Part shown: positions 29,901 to 38,317 of the stretch, piece after piece
Layout: each line of letters starts with the position of its first letter
Position numbering within the stretch: the stretch's first letter is position 1
Origin: Luteitalea sp.
GTDB lineage: Bacteria; Acidobacteriota; Vicinamibacteria; Vicinamibacterales; Vicinamibacteraceae
Reading direction: 5' to 3'
NCBI GenBank assembly: GCA_009377495.1
Contig: WHTZ01000009.1
Span: 1 to 64,000 of the forward strand
Length of the DNA: 64,000 nucleotides
Notes under the pieces: generated by a model
Told to the model about the DNA's origin: nothing
Seen by the model: the letters and a program-made list of their open reading frames with translations, nothing else
Databases searched by the model: none
Position numbers and translations under genes: made by a program

Positions 29901-31220
29901 CTGCATCGAGACACCCGGCGGCGCCAGCACCTGGATGCGTCCTCCACCACGACGCTCGTTGAACCGTCCGAGCGGATACTCGAGCACGTTCTCGCCGCTG
30001 GCGCGACCCGCTAAGCGCAGTCCGGTCAGGTTGATGAGATCCGAGTAGGCTGCGAGATCGACGTCTCGGTACGCGGCTTCAAAGCGCGTGAGCCGCGGCA
30101 CGCCGACGGCCTGCCGCCACATCGCGTAGTGGAAGCGTGTCGTCCCTCCGAGGAAGTTGGAGGTCGCGTTGGTCACCTGGAAACGGTCGGAGGTCCACAT
30201 CAGCGAGCCGCGCAGGTTGCCAAACCGGTAGTCGTTCAGGCCGGCTTCTTGGCTGGCGAAGCGACCCTTCAGCTCGTGACCACCCTTGAAGAGGCGAAAC
30301 GTGCCAGAGAAGCTGCCGTTACCGCCCACCCTGAAGCGCTCGTGCGCGAAAAACAGCTCACGCTGTCGTCGGAAGTCGACGCGCGATTCGACACGGTATA
30401 CCTGCTCTGGCCACCGGCCGAGGTTGACGCTACCCACGAGCCCAGACCGCGCGCCGTCGGTATCGAGATCGATCCGGTCGAAATGAACCAGGCCTCCCTC
30501 GATCGTGAAGCTGGCGCGCATGGCCGCGGACATCGGCACGAAGTCTTGAATGCGCACCTGCCCGTCGTGGAACGTCGCCCGACCCCGGTACTTGTCCGAC
30601 TTGGTCACGACGATGTCGAGGTTGGCGGCCTCGGTGCTCCACGGCGTGCCGTGGTCGGCGAACGTGAGATGGCCGTCGACCGCGCGCACGAGTCGCAGCG
30701 TGGTAACGATTCGGCGCGAGTTGCCCTGTGAGGCGCGCGGCTGCGGAGACGTGAACTTCGGGAAGTTGTGGCGGCCGCCTGGAAACGTTTCGATGAGCAT
30801 GCGCCAGTCGCGCATCTCGACGGTGTCGAGCAGCAGCTCCCTACGGAAAAGCGTCCACCATGGCAGGCCAACTTCGATACGCTTCGCCACCAGGAACGGG
30901 CGCGCCTCTGGCGTCAGTCCCTCAATCACGACGTTCTCGAGCAGGAAGCGACCGGTCAGCAGCCGAACGGACAGTCGACCAATGTGCATGGGCCGTTGAA
31001 TGCGACGTGACCCCTCGTGCTCGGCGCGGGTCCGCAGCGAGGGTCCAAGGTCAATCGTGACGAGCGAGACGCTCGCCGCAGCCAGCAGTGCAATCGTCAA
31101 GAGGAGAAGCGTGCGCGTGACGCGCCAGATCCGCTGTGGAGCTGGAGACCGCTCCGGAAGTGCGGCTGCAGACTCCTCGCTCTTCGCCTCTTGGAATGGT
31201 GACGGGACGTGCTCGTGCAT
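26955..31220 (-). CDS. tamB: TamB-like translocation and assembly module protein
   Basis: 1421 residues. One N-terminal membrane anchor at about 36-56 (LLLLTIALLAAASVSLVTID) is followed by an AsmA-like start (HIGRLSVRLLTGRFLLENV) and a long repetitive beta-rich body. The C-terminal DUF490/TamB domain is recognisable by GEIVRGEIFAEGKRYDVTRG, FNLSSDPPLAEVDILGLLFG and ITPALGDLSAETAAG. TamB spans the periplasm and works with TamA in outer-membrane protein insertion or lipid transport. Residues of about 446-488 are encoded by an intergenic-type repeat (29757-29885) inserted in frame and look unlike the rest (Arg, Pro and Gly rich). Confidence 0.92.
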   Translation of the reverse strand: MHEHVPSPFQEAKSEESAAALPERSPAPQRIWRVTRTLLLLTIALLAAASVSLVTIDLGPSLRTRAEHEGSRRIQRPMHIGRLSVRLLTGRFLLENVVIEGLTPEARPFLVAKRIEVGLPWWTLFRRELLLDTVEMRDWRMLIETFPGGRHNFPKFTSPQPRASQGNSRRIVTTLRLVRAVDGHLTFADHGTPWSTEAANLDIVVTKSDKYRGRATFHDGQVRIQDFVPMSAAMRASFTIEGGLVHFDRIDLDTDGARSGLVGSVNLGRWPEQVYRVESRVDFRRQRELFFAHERFRVGGNGSFSGTFRLFKGGHELKGRFASQEAGLNDYRFGNLRGSLMWTSDRFQVTNATSNFLGGTTRFHYAMWRQAVGVPRLTRFEAAYRDVDLAAYSDLINLTGLRLAGRASGENVLEYPLGRFNERRGGGRIQVLAPPGVSMQGRFDARPNRLRPGRVPSGPDKPGLASGPRLAGRRGESAEARSEKAEGRAYTVSDAPSFDRDRPLGRVPLAGALAYRYSPDWVSFERGELATPSTYVAFAGRTAWGDESSIPFHVTSRDWQESDRLLAGIMTAAGRPREAIEIGGRGEFDGVLTGAIGRPRIEGRFDSYAVRAWDVVWGHTTGDVVVDDGYATVKGGRVRQNGATIDVNGRFALGLEPADGREAINARFRVAGRPIADLRHAFGVDDYPLDGVLSGEFHLYGRYQAPFGYGRMTIERGTAWREPFDAASAGLRFEGTAVRLDGIEMRKAKGRITGAAHVGWNGTYSFNADARQIPIDAITRLPKARVPLTGQLRFTASGSGTFESPRYVVRAGIDDLHAGEETVGQVSGQLSVGDGTLAIKQLEVASARLALSGAGHIALTDRADGDLSFRFNDTSLDPYARLLFPKLSADARAVASGTIRLVGAFAHLPDLRGEAKIERFDLSVLDYRVHNDGLLRFSLGPDVLSVDRLRVVGDGTALEVAGNVRLDSRRVNLGLLGDANLSILPGFVRDVRSSGAAEVQATVRGVVDQPEIVGSAILADARVRHFALPHAVEQLNGRVTFDATGVLVDGLTGRVGGGPVRFGGRIGLQDFALSEYGLTASGTNMRVRFPSSFRSTVDAELALRGAATAPTLSGRVSVRDAVLVQALDTAGAGVFGLTAVGPLQPPPTTTEKTEKTEKSVPLQLDVRVEAPGTIRVENREMRLAANTDLTLRGTYDQPQLFGHGEIVRGEIFAEGKRYDVTRGVVSFSNPTKIEPFFDVEAETRAQVPGQVYRVTLRASGTPERFVFNLSSDPPLAEVDILGLLFGDTADPQDAELRALREPNQAERDLIATRALRLLANPVSSEVGRAAEVALGVDSVQITPALGDLSAETAAGLDPGARLTIGKRFSDRVYLTYGRLLTSSRRDQLILLEYNQSDRLSWVLSQNEDETYAVDVRVRHVF
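29757..29885. repeat. Intergenic-type hairpin repeat translated in frame within tamB
   Basis: About 129 bases (43 codons) with three strong inverted repeats: CCGCC ... GGCGG within CCTTCCGCCTTCTCGCTTCG and CGCTTCGGCGGA; CGGCCCGCG-AGA-CGCGGGCCG (29803-29823); and GTCGGGTCCC-GAC-GGGACCCGAC (29841-29863). The first block also occurs in the noncoding region at 40089-40120, where it is clearly intergenic. The protein segment it encodes begins RPNRLRPGRVPSGPDKPG and ends near EARSEKAEGR. Confidence 0.8.
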
Positions 31221-31230
31221 AACCTATCTC

Positions 31231-31740
31231 TTACTCCATCTCAATGAGCACGCGGCCCGCCTCGACCGATTGCCCTTCCTCGACCAAAACCGCTTTGACA
31301 CGGCCCGCGCGTGGCGCCGACAGCGCGTTCTCCATTTTCATGGCTTCGACGACGACGAGCGCCTGTCGCGCCGCGACCTCTTCGCCGCCCGTGGCGAGCA
31401 CGCGCAGCACTTTGCCCGGCATGGGAGCCGTAATCTGCACGATACCGGCCGATCCAAGCGCCAGACTCCCCCGCCGCAATCGTCTACCATTGACCAGAAG
31501 ATCGACGGCTGCATTGCCAAGGTGCGCCCGAACGAGGCCGCGCGCGTCGCGTGGTCCAAAGCGGACCTCGCGGCTCGCGCCATCTGGCAGGAGCAGCGAC
31601 AGTGCGGCGCCATCGAGCCGTACGGCCCCGACAACCCTCGGCTGACCGTCAACTGTGACGCGATAGTAATCGGGGGGGCTGGCGAGACGTTCCACCGCCA
31701 CGGTGCGGAGGCGACCGTTCACCTCAATCTCAACGATCAT
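31231..31740 (-). CDS. Biotin carboxyl carrier protein
   Basis: 169 residues. The C-terminal biotinyl domain (about 98-169) has the EAMKMEN motif with biotinylated Lys135, preceded by ITAPMPGKV. The first 95 residues are a beta-rich extension often found in carrier subunits paired with propionyl- or methylcrotonyl-CoA-type carboxylases. Its ATG overlaps the stop of the biotin carboxylase gene (ATGA), so the two are translationally coupled. The carboxyltransferase partner is probably the gene at 41115-42656, although it is separate. Confidence 0.92.
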   Translation of the reverse strand: MIVEIEVNGRLRTVAVERLASPPDYYRVTVDGQPRVVGAVRLDGAALSLLLPDGASREVRFGPRDARGLVRAHLGNAAVDLLVNGRRLRRGSLALGSAGIVQITAPMPGKVLRVLATGGEEVAARQALVVVEAMKMENALSAPRAGRVKAVLVEEGQSVEAGRVLIEME

Positions 31741-33299
31741 CGGTCACGCAGCGCTTCATACCGCCCCGTCACCTTCCACCTATTGACGCCCATCGATGAC
31801 GGTCGGCCGTCTGGCCCCGGCCCAGGTGCGGGCAGTGCGGCAGCTGATGCGTCGAGAAACGCCTGCAGCGCCGTGGCCACCACCGCGGTCTCTTCGGCGT
31901 CTCCTGGTGTCTCCGAAAACGGTCGGCCGCGGCGCTCCGTGAGAATCGCGTCGAGCGTCGTCGTGTCGAAGGCGCCGGATTGAAACTCGGGCGTCTGCAG
32001 CATCCATTGGAAGAACGGAATCGTCGTGTTGATTCCGCGGATGTCGTACTCCGCAAGCGCGCGGCGCATGCGCTCGAGCGCCTGGGTGCGATCGTCTCCC
32101 CATGCGACCAGCTTCGAGATCATCGAATCGTAGAAGATGGGCACCTCGGAGCCCGTCCTGACGCCTGAGTCGTCACGAATGCCTGGGCCGGCAGGCGCGA
32201 CAAGGGCTGTGATGCGGCCCGGTGAGGGCAGAAAGCCGAGGTCCGGGTCTTCCGCGTAGATCCGGCACTCGATGGCGTGGCCATTCGGCACGAGCGTCCG
32301 CTCGGGCGCGGGCATCACGCGCTCGCCCCGCGCGATCCGCATCTGCCACACGACGAGGTCGACGCCCGTAACAGCTTCGGTGACCGGGTGCTCCACCTGC
32401 AAGCGCGTGTTCATCTCGAGAAAATAGAAACGTCCTTCGCCATCGAGCAGGAACTCGATCGTCCCAGCGCTCGTGTAGCCGACCGCGCGCGCGACGGCCT
32501 CGGCCGCGGCCGCCATCCGCGCGCGAAGCTCGGGCGTGACCGCGACGGACGGCGACTCCTCGATCACCTTCTGGTGCCGCCGTTGTACCGAGCACTCACG
32601 CTCGACGAACGGCACGATGGTGCCCTGCTCGTCGCCAAGCAGTTGAATCTCCACGTGTCGCGGCCGGTCGAGCCGTCGCTCGAAGTACACATCTGTATCG
32701 CCAAACGCCGAGCCTGCCTCCGAGCGCGCGGCGCGCATGGCGTCTGGAAGCTCATCCCGTGTCTCTACGGACCGCATGCCCTTGCCACCGCCCCCCGCGA
32801 CCGCTTTGACGAGTAGCGGGTAACCGACGCTCGCAGCAACGCGGGCGACGTCGGCATCGGAAAGCTGCGGATCGAGAGCCCTGTCGGTCCCCGGCACGAC
32901 GGGCACGCCGGCCGCCCGCGCGATCTCGCGCGCAACGGTCTTACGGCCCATGCGCGCAATGGCGTCGGGGGACGGGCCGATGAAGACGAGGCCCGCCTCA
33001 CGACACGCCGTGGCAAACGCGGAATTCTCCGCCAAGAAGCCGTAGCCCGGGTGTACGGCGTCCGCACCGCTGCGCCTGGCGATGTCCACCAGACGGTCGA
33101 TGCGCAGGTAGCTCTCGGCCGGAGGGCTCGCGCCCAAGTAGTGCGCCTCGTCCGCCAACCGCACGTGTAGCGCCGCGCGGTCACAGTCAGAGAAGACGGC
33201 AACGCTCCGAATACCGAGATCCCGGCAGGCCCGCATCACGCGGACGGCGATCTCTCCACGATTCGCGACGAGGATCTTACGCACGTCGAGCAGGCTCAT
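31737..33299 (-). CDS. Biotin carboxylase subunit of an acyl-CoA carboxylase
   Basis: 520 residues. N-terminal KILVANRGEIAVRVMRA; ATP-grasp with VAGGGGKGMR (about 168-177); catalytic region EMNTRLQVEHPVTE; C-terminal domain with IPFFQWMLQ. It carboxylates biotin on the carrier protein encoded next to it, using ATP and bicarbonate. ATG 33299 gives MSLLDVRKILVANRG, the family's usual start; upstream residues to 33350 are unlikely. The last 55 residues end in an Ala/Pro/Gly-rich tail. Length and gene pairing suggest a propionyl- or methylcrotonyl-type enzyme rather than AccC of fatty-acid synthesis. Confidence 0.93.
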   Translation of the reverse strand: MSLLDVRKILVANRGEIAVRVMRACRDLGIRSVAVFSDCDRAALHVRLADEAHYLGASPPAESYLRIDRLVDIARRSGADAVHPGYGFLAENSAFATACREAGLVFIGPSPDAIARMGRKTVAREIARAAGVPVVPGTDRALDPQLSDADVARVAASVGYPLLVKAVAGGGGKGMRSVETRDELPDAMRAARSEAGSAFGDTDVYFERRLDRPRHVEIQLLGDEQGTIVPFVERECSVQRRHQKVIEESPSVAVTPELRARMAAAAEAVARAVGYTSAGTIEFLLDGEGRFYFLEMNTRLQVEHPVTEAVTGVDLVVWQMRIARGERVMPAPERTLVPNGHAIECRIYAEDPDLGFLPSPGRITALVAPAGPGIRDDSGVRTGSEVPIFYDSMISKLVAWGDDRTQALERMRRALAEYDIRGINTTIPFFQWMLQTPEFQSGAFDTTTLDAILTERRGRPFSETPGDAEETAVVATALQAFLDASAAALPAPGPGPDGRPSSMGVNRWKVTGRYEALRDR

Positions 33300-33418
33300 G
33301 CGGTAGCCGCGGCCCAGAGCAGGTGGCAGCGCCACGGCCACGGCCGGCAAGCGCCGAACAGTGTATTCTAACGTCTTCTGACAGCATTGAGCATTGACAT
33401 GTTCTCAGGAAGATAGCC

Positions 33419-35851
33419 ATGCTCACCTGGCTCGAAACGCTTGCCCAAGACTTGCGTTACGGCTGCCGCACGCTCTGGCGCCAGCGCACCTTTTCGCTAG
33501 TGGCCATCGGCTCGCTGGCCCTCGGCATCGGCGCCACCACGATCATCTTCAGCGCTGTCCACGCCATCGTCCTGGAACCATTCCCGTACAAGGACCCCGA
33601 TACGCTCGTCAGCATCTCCGCCTCGACGCCCGGTGGCGGGAGCACGTCGTACTATCTGATCGACGAGTTCCTCGAGATCACCGAGCGCAATCGTGTGTTC
33701 ACGGACACGATCGCGTCGACGATTAGCGACGTGCTCATGACAGGCACCGGCGAGCCGGAGCGACTGCGCGGGAACTACGTCACGCTGAACACTTTCGAGG
33801 TGATGGGCGTCCCACCCTTGCTTGGCCGCGGCAGCACCGCGGAGGATGCGCGCACGGGCGCGAACCCGATTGCCGTCCTCGGGTACACATTCTGGCAAAA
33901 CCGCTTTGGCGGACAGGCGGACGTGCTGGGACAACAGTTGCGGCTGAACGGCAGGGTCCGAACGGTCGTTGGCGTGATGCCGCCCAGATTCATGTGGCGC
34001 GGTGCGGACGTGTACCTCCCGGAGGTTTTTCGTCGCGGTCAGGCGATTGATGGCGTCCGTGGCGTGCACCTGATGGGGCGCTTGAAGCCGGGTGTCACTC
34101 GACGGCAGGTCGAGGCGGATGTTCGACCGATCATCGAGGATCTCCGTCGCCGTGACCCCGAGCGCTTCGCCGCCAACGCGCGCGTTCAGGTCTCGACATT
34201 CAAGGAAGCGTTCGCAAGCGGGCTGCGTGATTCGCTCGTCGCGCTGTTGGGTGCTGTCGGCCTGCTCTTGCTGATTGCCTGCGCCAACGTGTCAAACCTG
34301 TTGCTGGCGCGGGCCAGCGTGCGCGAACGAGAGATGGCCATCCGCACCTCGCTCGGCGCCGGGCGGCGCCGAATCGCGCGACAGCTCCTGACGGAGAGTC
34401 TGGTGCTGGCGGTCGCTGGCGGCGTTGCCGGCGTCGTGCTCGCTTACGTCGGCCTCAACGCCGTCACCACTTTGCTGCCCGACAATCTCGTGCCGGATGA
34501 GTCGGAGCTCGTCATCAATCTGCCGGTCCTCTTCTTTGCGTTGAGTCTCTCGATGCTGAGTGCTGTCGTGTTCGGGCTCGTCCCCGCCCTGCAGGCAGCG
34601 CGCACGGCCGTGGCGAGCGCGATGAGAGAAGCGGGCCGCGGCCTCGCCGGCGCCGCCCGGCACACCTGGGTGCGAAACGGACTCGTCGTCACGGAGGTTG
34701 CGCTCGCGGTTGTGCTCCTGGTCGGGGCGAGCCTCATGATGCGGACCATGATCAGCCTGCAGCGGGTGGAGCTGACCTTCGAGCCGGACCGCATCCTCAC
34801 GATGCGCGTTCCCTTGCCGGAGGAGCGCTATCCGACGACAACCGATCGCGCGCGCTTCTTCACGGCGCTCCTCGAGAACGTGCGTGACCTGCCTGGCGTC
34901 CGGGCGGCCGCGGTCAATAGCTCTATCCCACTCTATGCTGGATGGGGATCGCGCGTGGAGATTCCAGGACATCCAACCGACCGGCGCGGTGTGGCCGTGC
35001 AGGAAGCCAGCCCAGCCTACTTCGACATCGTCGGCACGTCGCCGGTGAGTGGCCGGCTCTTCGATCAACAGGATGTCACAGCTGCGCGACGCGTGGCCGT
35101 TGTGAACGAAGCCTTCGTCGCGCGATATTTTGCACGCCAGTCACCGATCGGCCGGATGGTGCGACTGCTCTATCTCAGCGAGCCGATGGTCAGCGCCACA
35201 GACAACGGCGTCGAGATCATCGGCGTGGTCAGAAACGTCCGCAACAGGGGCTTCAATGAGCAAGACGAAGTCTGGCCCGAAGTCTACGTCCCGTTCACGC
35301 TCAGCGCCGTGCGCGCATACGTGGTCGTTCAGGCTGACCTCCCACCGATGCAGCTCCAACGCAGTGTGCGGGGTCAGGTGTATGCCATCGACAAAGACCA
35401 GCCCGTCACCGAGGTCCGGACGGTGGACATGGCGATGCACGAGTACTCGCTCGCCGGGCCACGTTTTACGTTCGTGCTCTTCGCCATCTTCGCTAGCCTA
35501 GGGCTACTACTCGCGACCGTGGGCGTCTATGGCATGCTCACGTACGCGGTCACGCGACGAACACAGGAGATAGGCGTGCGCGTTGCGCTCGGTGCGCGTT
35601 GGTTCGACGTCATACAGATGGTCATGGGTCTCGGCTTGCGGCTCGTTGGGGTCGGCCTCGTGCTGGGCTGTCTCGGTGCGCTCGCCGCCTCGCGTCTGCT
35701 GGCGAGCCAACTCTGGGGCGTCTCACCGTTCGATGTCCTGTCGTTTGCCGTCATCACTGCCCTCTTGCTGGCCGTTGGCCTACTCGCGTGCTTCTGGCCC
35801 GCACATCGCGCCGCGCGCATCGATCCCGTGGTGGCCCTTCGGGCCGAGTAA
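33419..35851 (+). CDS. ADOP-type MacB/FtsX permease without prefix domain
   Basis: 810 residues. It starts MLTWLETLAQDLRYGCRTLW, so it lacks the 60-residue prefix domain of the copies at the window start. First helix FSLVAIGSLALGIGATTIIF, a MacB_PCD domain, the central helices (LLLLIACANVSNLLLARASV), a second periplasmic domain, and the final FtsX block (LLLATVGVYGMLTYAVTRR ... GVRVALGARW). It ends with AHRAARIDPVVALRAE, the typical ADOP terminus. AGGAAG lies about eight bases before the ATG. No ATPase gene is adjacent. It is only distantly similar to the other two, so it is not part of the tandem duplication. Confidence 0.93.
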   Translation: MLTWLETLAQDLRYGCRTLWRQRTFSLVAIGSLALGIGATTIIFSAVHAIVLEPFPYKDPDTLVSISASTPGGGSTSYYLIDEFLEITERNRVFTDTIASTISDVLMTGTGEPERLRGNYVTLNTFEVMGVPPLLGRGSTAEDARTGANPIAVLGYTFWQNRFGGQADVLGQQLRLNGRVRTVVGVMPPRFMWRGADVYLPEVFRRGQAIDGVRGVHLMGRLKPGVTRRQVEADVRPIIEDLRRRDPERFAANARVQVSTFKEAFASGLRDSLVALLGAVGLLLLIACANVSNLLLARASVREREMAIRTSLGAGRRRIARQLLTESLVLAVAGGVAGVVLAYVGLNAVTTLLPDNLVPDESELVINLPVLFFALSLSMLSAVVFGLVPALQAARTAVASAMREAGRGLAGAARHTWVRNGLVVTEVALAVVLLVGASLMMRTMISLQRVELTFEPDRILTMRVPLPEERYPTTTDRARFFTALLENVRDLPGVRAAAVNSSIPLYAGWGSRVEIPGHPTDRRGVAVQEASPAYFDIVGTSPVSGRLFDQQDVTAARRVAVVNEAFVARYFARQSPIGRMVRLLYLSEPMVSATDNGVEIIGVVRNVRNRGFNEQDEVWPEVYVPFTLSAVRAYVVVQADLPPMQLQRSVRGQVYAIDKDQPVTEVRTVDMAMHEYSLAGPRFTFVLFAIFASLGLLLATVGVYGMLTYAVTRRTQEIGVRVALGARWFDVIQMVMGLGLRLVGVGLVLGCLGALAASRLLASQLWGVSPFDVLSFAVITALLLAVGLLACFWPAHRAARIDPVVALRAE

Positions 35852-35916
35852 ATGAGGGCCTTGACGGGCGGAGTAGCGCACGACCCTCCATGGTCTGCGT
35901 GTTCCGCGGTTGATGT

Positions 35917-36070
35917 GGCACAAACGTTGTGCCGAACTCGTTCCAGCACGAGTTCATTGAGTCGATCCGTGTCAACTCTCTTTGGAGCGAGGACATCAGA
36001 AGGAATCCCGTAGCGCAGGCCTTTAGCTGCGTTCTCTCTTGTGATCTCTGACTCAAGAGAGTATTCTCTC
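35917..36070 (+). promoter_or_regulatory. Candidate operator region of the second Xre/RES module
   Basis: The 236-base gap before the antitoxin gene holds two perfect inverted repeats: GGCACAAACGTTGTGCC (35917-35933) and GAGAGTATTCTCTC (36057-36070), the latter only 17 bases before the ATG. Antitoxins of this family repress their own operon by binding such palindromes, so the second is the better operator candidate. Confidence 0.4.
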
Positions 36071-36087
36071 CTGAAGCGGAGAACGCC

Positions 36088-36525
36088 ATGGCACTCTATG
36101 CGGAATACCCAGCCACGCGCTACGAGCCATCGCCGCTCGTGGACCTCACGGCCAAGGCCGAGAGGGAGCGGCTCAGCCCGTCAGCGGTGCGGGCGTTCTT
36201 CAACATCATCGCCCGCTGGAGCATCCGCGACGAGGACGCTCGCGTGCTTCTGGGGGGCATGTCGAACGGACCCTACTATGAGATGAAAAAGAACCCTGAC
36301 CGTGTCCTCGACACGGATCGACTGCTCCGCATCTCCTATCTGATTGGTATCTTCAAGGCGCTCAACATCCTCTATTCGAAGAAGTTGGCCGATCGGTGGA
36401 TCCAGCTGCCCAACAGCAACCGCATTTTCCGAGGCCAAACACCGCTCGTGTATCTGATCAAGGGTGGCCTCCCGGCGATGGAGACGGTGCGGCGCCTGCT
36501 CGACGCGCGCCGGGGCGGTGTGTGA
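36088..36525 (+). CDS. Xre/MbcA/ParS-type antitoxin (second module)
   Basis: 145 residues. Helix-turn-helix-like region at about 45-75 (WSIRDEDARVLLGGMSNGPY); C-terminal toxin-binding domain (LRISYLIGIFKALNILY ... ADRWIQLPNSNRIFRGQTPL), where the 'N..f.G.tPl..l..g' pattern is diagnostic of DUF2384. It overlaps the next gene by four bases (GTGA) and so is coupled to the RES toxin. A palindrome just upstream may be its operator. It is not closely similar to the antitoxin at 8403, so the two modules are probably independent acquisitions. Confidence 0.87.
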   Translation: MALYAEYPATRYEPSPLVDLTAKAERERLSPSAVRAFFNIIARWSIRDEDARVLLGGMSNGPYYEMKKNPDRVLDTDRLLRISYLIGIFKALNILYSKKLADRWIQLPNSNRIFRGQTPLVYLIKGGLPAMETVRRLLDARRGGV

Positions 36526-37205
36526 CGCTACCAATCGTCAGGCTGATCCGGCAATACGACACCCATCGTCTGATTTCGTCAAAGAACAGCGACGGCGGCG
36601 AGAGCGTGCTGACGCGAATCGCCGATGACGACGAGCACCTCGAGGACATCATCGACCTCGATCATGCCACCAACGAACGGCTGCTGCTCGAGAACGATCT
36701 TCGGCCCGCCATCGGCATCCACGAGCTGGTATTTGGGGTGCCGTTCTCCCAGATCGTCAATGCAGCCTTCTGTGATGCGCATCCGCTCGGCAGCCGGTTC
36801 AACGGTCCAGAGCGCGGCGCGTGGTACGCGGCCTTCGAGCTGGAGACCACCCACGCGGAGGTCGCGTTCCACAAGTGGCTGGAGCTCGCAGAGGTCGGCT
36901 GGTTCCACGAGGAAGTCACCTATGACGACTATCTCGCTGACTTCAGCGCCGAGTTGCACGATATCCGCCGCGACAAGCGGTTCGCTGACTGCCTCGCGCC
37001 CGGCAGCTACGTGGCGTTACAAGGTCTCGCGCAGCAATTGCTGGAGCAGGGCTCGCTCGGGGTCGTCTATCCGAGTGTGCGCAGGCGGAAAGGGACCTGT
37101 CTCGCATGCTTCCGACCCGCGCTCGTCATGAATGTGCGCAAGGCAGCGACATATGTGTTTCGATGGGACGGCGTGCCAGAGCCCACCATTGGCGCAGCAG
37201 AATAG
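36522..37205 (+). CDS. RES-domain toxin (second module)
   Basis: 227 residues, GTG start overlapping the antitoxin stop. RES features are VRLIRQYDTHRLISSK at the start, HPLGSRFNGPERGAWYAAFE (the 'sRFs....gvlY.a' signature with the conserved Arg and Tyr), ETTHAEVAFH, and a C-terminal Ser motif (GSLGVVYPSVRRRKGTCLACFRP). It is longer than the 183-residue toxin at 8782 and belongs to another subgroup. Known members deplete NAD+. After its stop comes a short repeat-like sequence (TTCTTTAACAGGCTGCTGAA). Confidence 0.87.
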   Translation: MTLPIVRLIRQYDTHRLISSKNSDGGESVLTRIADDDEHLEDIIDLDHATNERLLLENDLRPAIGIHELVFGVPFSQIVNAAFCDAHPLGSRFNGPERGAWYAAFELETTHAEVAFHKWLELAEVGWFHEEVTYDDYLADFSAELHDIRRDKRFADCLAPGSYVALQGLAQQLLEQGSLGVVYPSVRRRKGTCLACFRPALVMNVRKAATYVFRWDGVPEPTIGAAE

Positions 37206-37255
37206 GACTTCTTTAACAGGCTGCTGAAGAACGCAGCTTGAATGCAAAACGCACG

Positions 37256-38317
37256 ATGAAGCATGCAAGAATTGGCTTGAATATGTCTCGCCTGCATGTC
37301 TCTCTGGCCCTTCTCGCTATGCTCGGCCCTGACGGAACGTCGAGGGCATTGCAGCCGGCCAGCGGCGATACACCCACCGCGCCAACCCTTCACGCTCACA
37401 CCTACTCCATCGTCGCGCGCGATCTGGTCACCGGTGAGCTCGGCGTCGCCGTGCAATCGCACTGGTTCTCAGTGGGATCGGTGGTGGCATGGGCCGAAGC
37501 CGGCGTGGGCGCCATTGCCACGCAAGCACTCGTCGATCCCGGCTATGGCCCCAAAGGATTGGAACTCATGCGGTCCGGAACTCCAGCACCTGACGCGCTT
37601 CGTCAGCTCCTGGCCAAGGACACGGAGCGCGACGTGCGACAGGTCGCCATGGTTGACGCACAGGGTCGCGTCGGCGTGCATACGGGTGCTCGAGCCATCG
37701 CGGCAGCGGGCCATCACAGCGGCTCGCAGTACGCCGTTCAGGCCAATTTGATGACGAACGATCGTGTCTGGCCTGCGATGGCCAAAGCCTACGAAGCCAC
37801 GAAGGGGGATCTCGCCGAGCGCTTGCTCGCCGCGCTCGACGCGGCCCAAGCGGCCGGTGGAGACATTCGCGGCAAACAATCCGCCGCACTCCTCATCGTC
37901 AAGGCCAAGTCAACGGCCCGACCTTGGTCTGGCGCTGATCGCGTGTACGACCTTCGTGTCGACGATGCCGAGGAACCGCTCGAAGAATTGAGACGACTCG
38001 CTCGTCTGCAGCGTGCCTACAACCACGCCAACCGGGGCGACGAATTGATGGCCGAGAACAGGATCGAGGAGGCATTGACCGAATACGCGGCGGCCGCCAA
38101 GCTTGCACCCGAGATCGAGGAGCTCCCCTTCTGGCAGGCTGTCACGTTGGCTTCTACGGGCCGCATAGACGATGCGCTGCCAATCTTTCAGAAGGTCTTT
38201 GCGCGAAATCCCGATTGGGCGGAAGTGGTTCCCCGGCTGCCTCCGGCGAAGCTGCTGCCGGATGATCCTGCGCTGATCAAGCGGATCGTCGACCTCCGGT
38301 TGAAACGTGATCCTTGA
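37256..38317 (+). CDS. DUF1028 (Ntn-hydrolase-like) exported protein with TPR-like tail
   Basis: About 353 residues. After an N-terminal signal (MSRLHVSLALLAMLGP) comes the DUF1028 domain (about 45-250): HTYSIVARDLVTGELGVAVQ, VGAIATQALVDPGYGPKGLE, VGVHTGARA and QANLM. The last 100 residues look like a TPR pair (AYNHANRGDELMAENRIEEA ... FWQAVTLASTGRIDDALPIF). The function of DUF1028 proteins is not established; the fold resembles Ntn hydrolases. Start is uncertain: TTG 37238, ATG 37256 and ATG 37283 are all in frame; only TTG 37238 has a purine-rich stretch (GAAGAA) upstream. Confidence 0.8.
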   Translation: MKHARIGLNMSRLHVSLALLAMLGPDGTSRALQPASGDTPTAPTLHAHTYSIVARDLVTGELGVAVQSHWFSVGSVVAWAEAGVGAIATQALVDPGYGPKGLELMRSGTPAPDALRQLLAKDTERDVRQVAMVDAQGRVGVHTGARAIAAAGHHSGSQYAVQANLMTNDRVWPAMAKAYEATKGDLAERLLAALDAAQAAGGDIRGKQSAALLIVKAKSTARPWSGADRVYDLRVDDAEEPLEELRRLARLQRAYNHANRGDELMAENRIEEALTEYAAAAKLAPEIEELPFWQAVTLASTGRIDDALPIFQKVFARNPDWAEVVPRLPPAKLLPDDPALIKRIVDLRLKRDP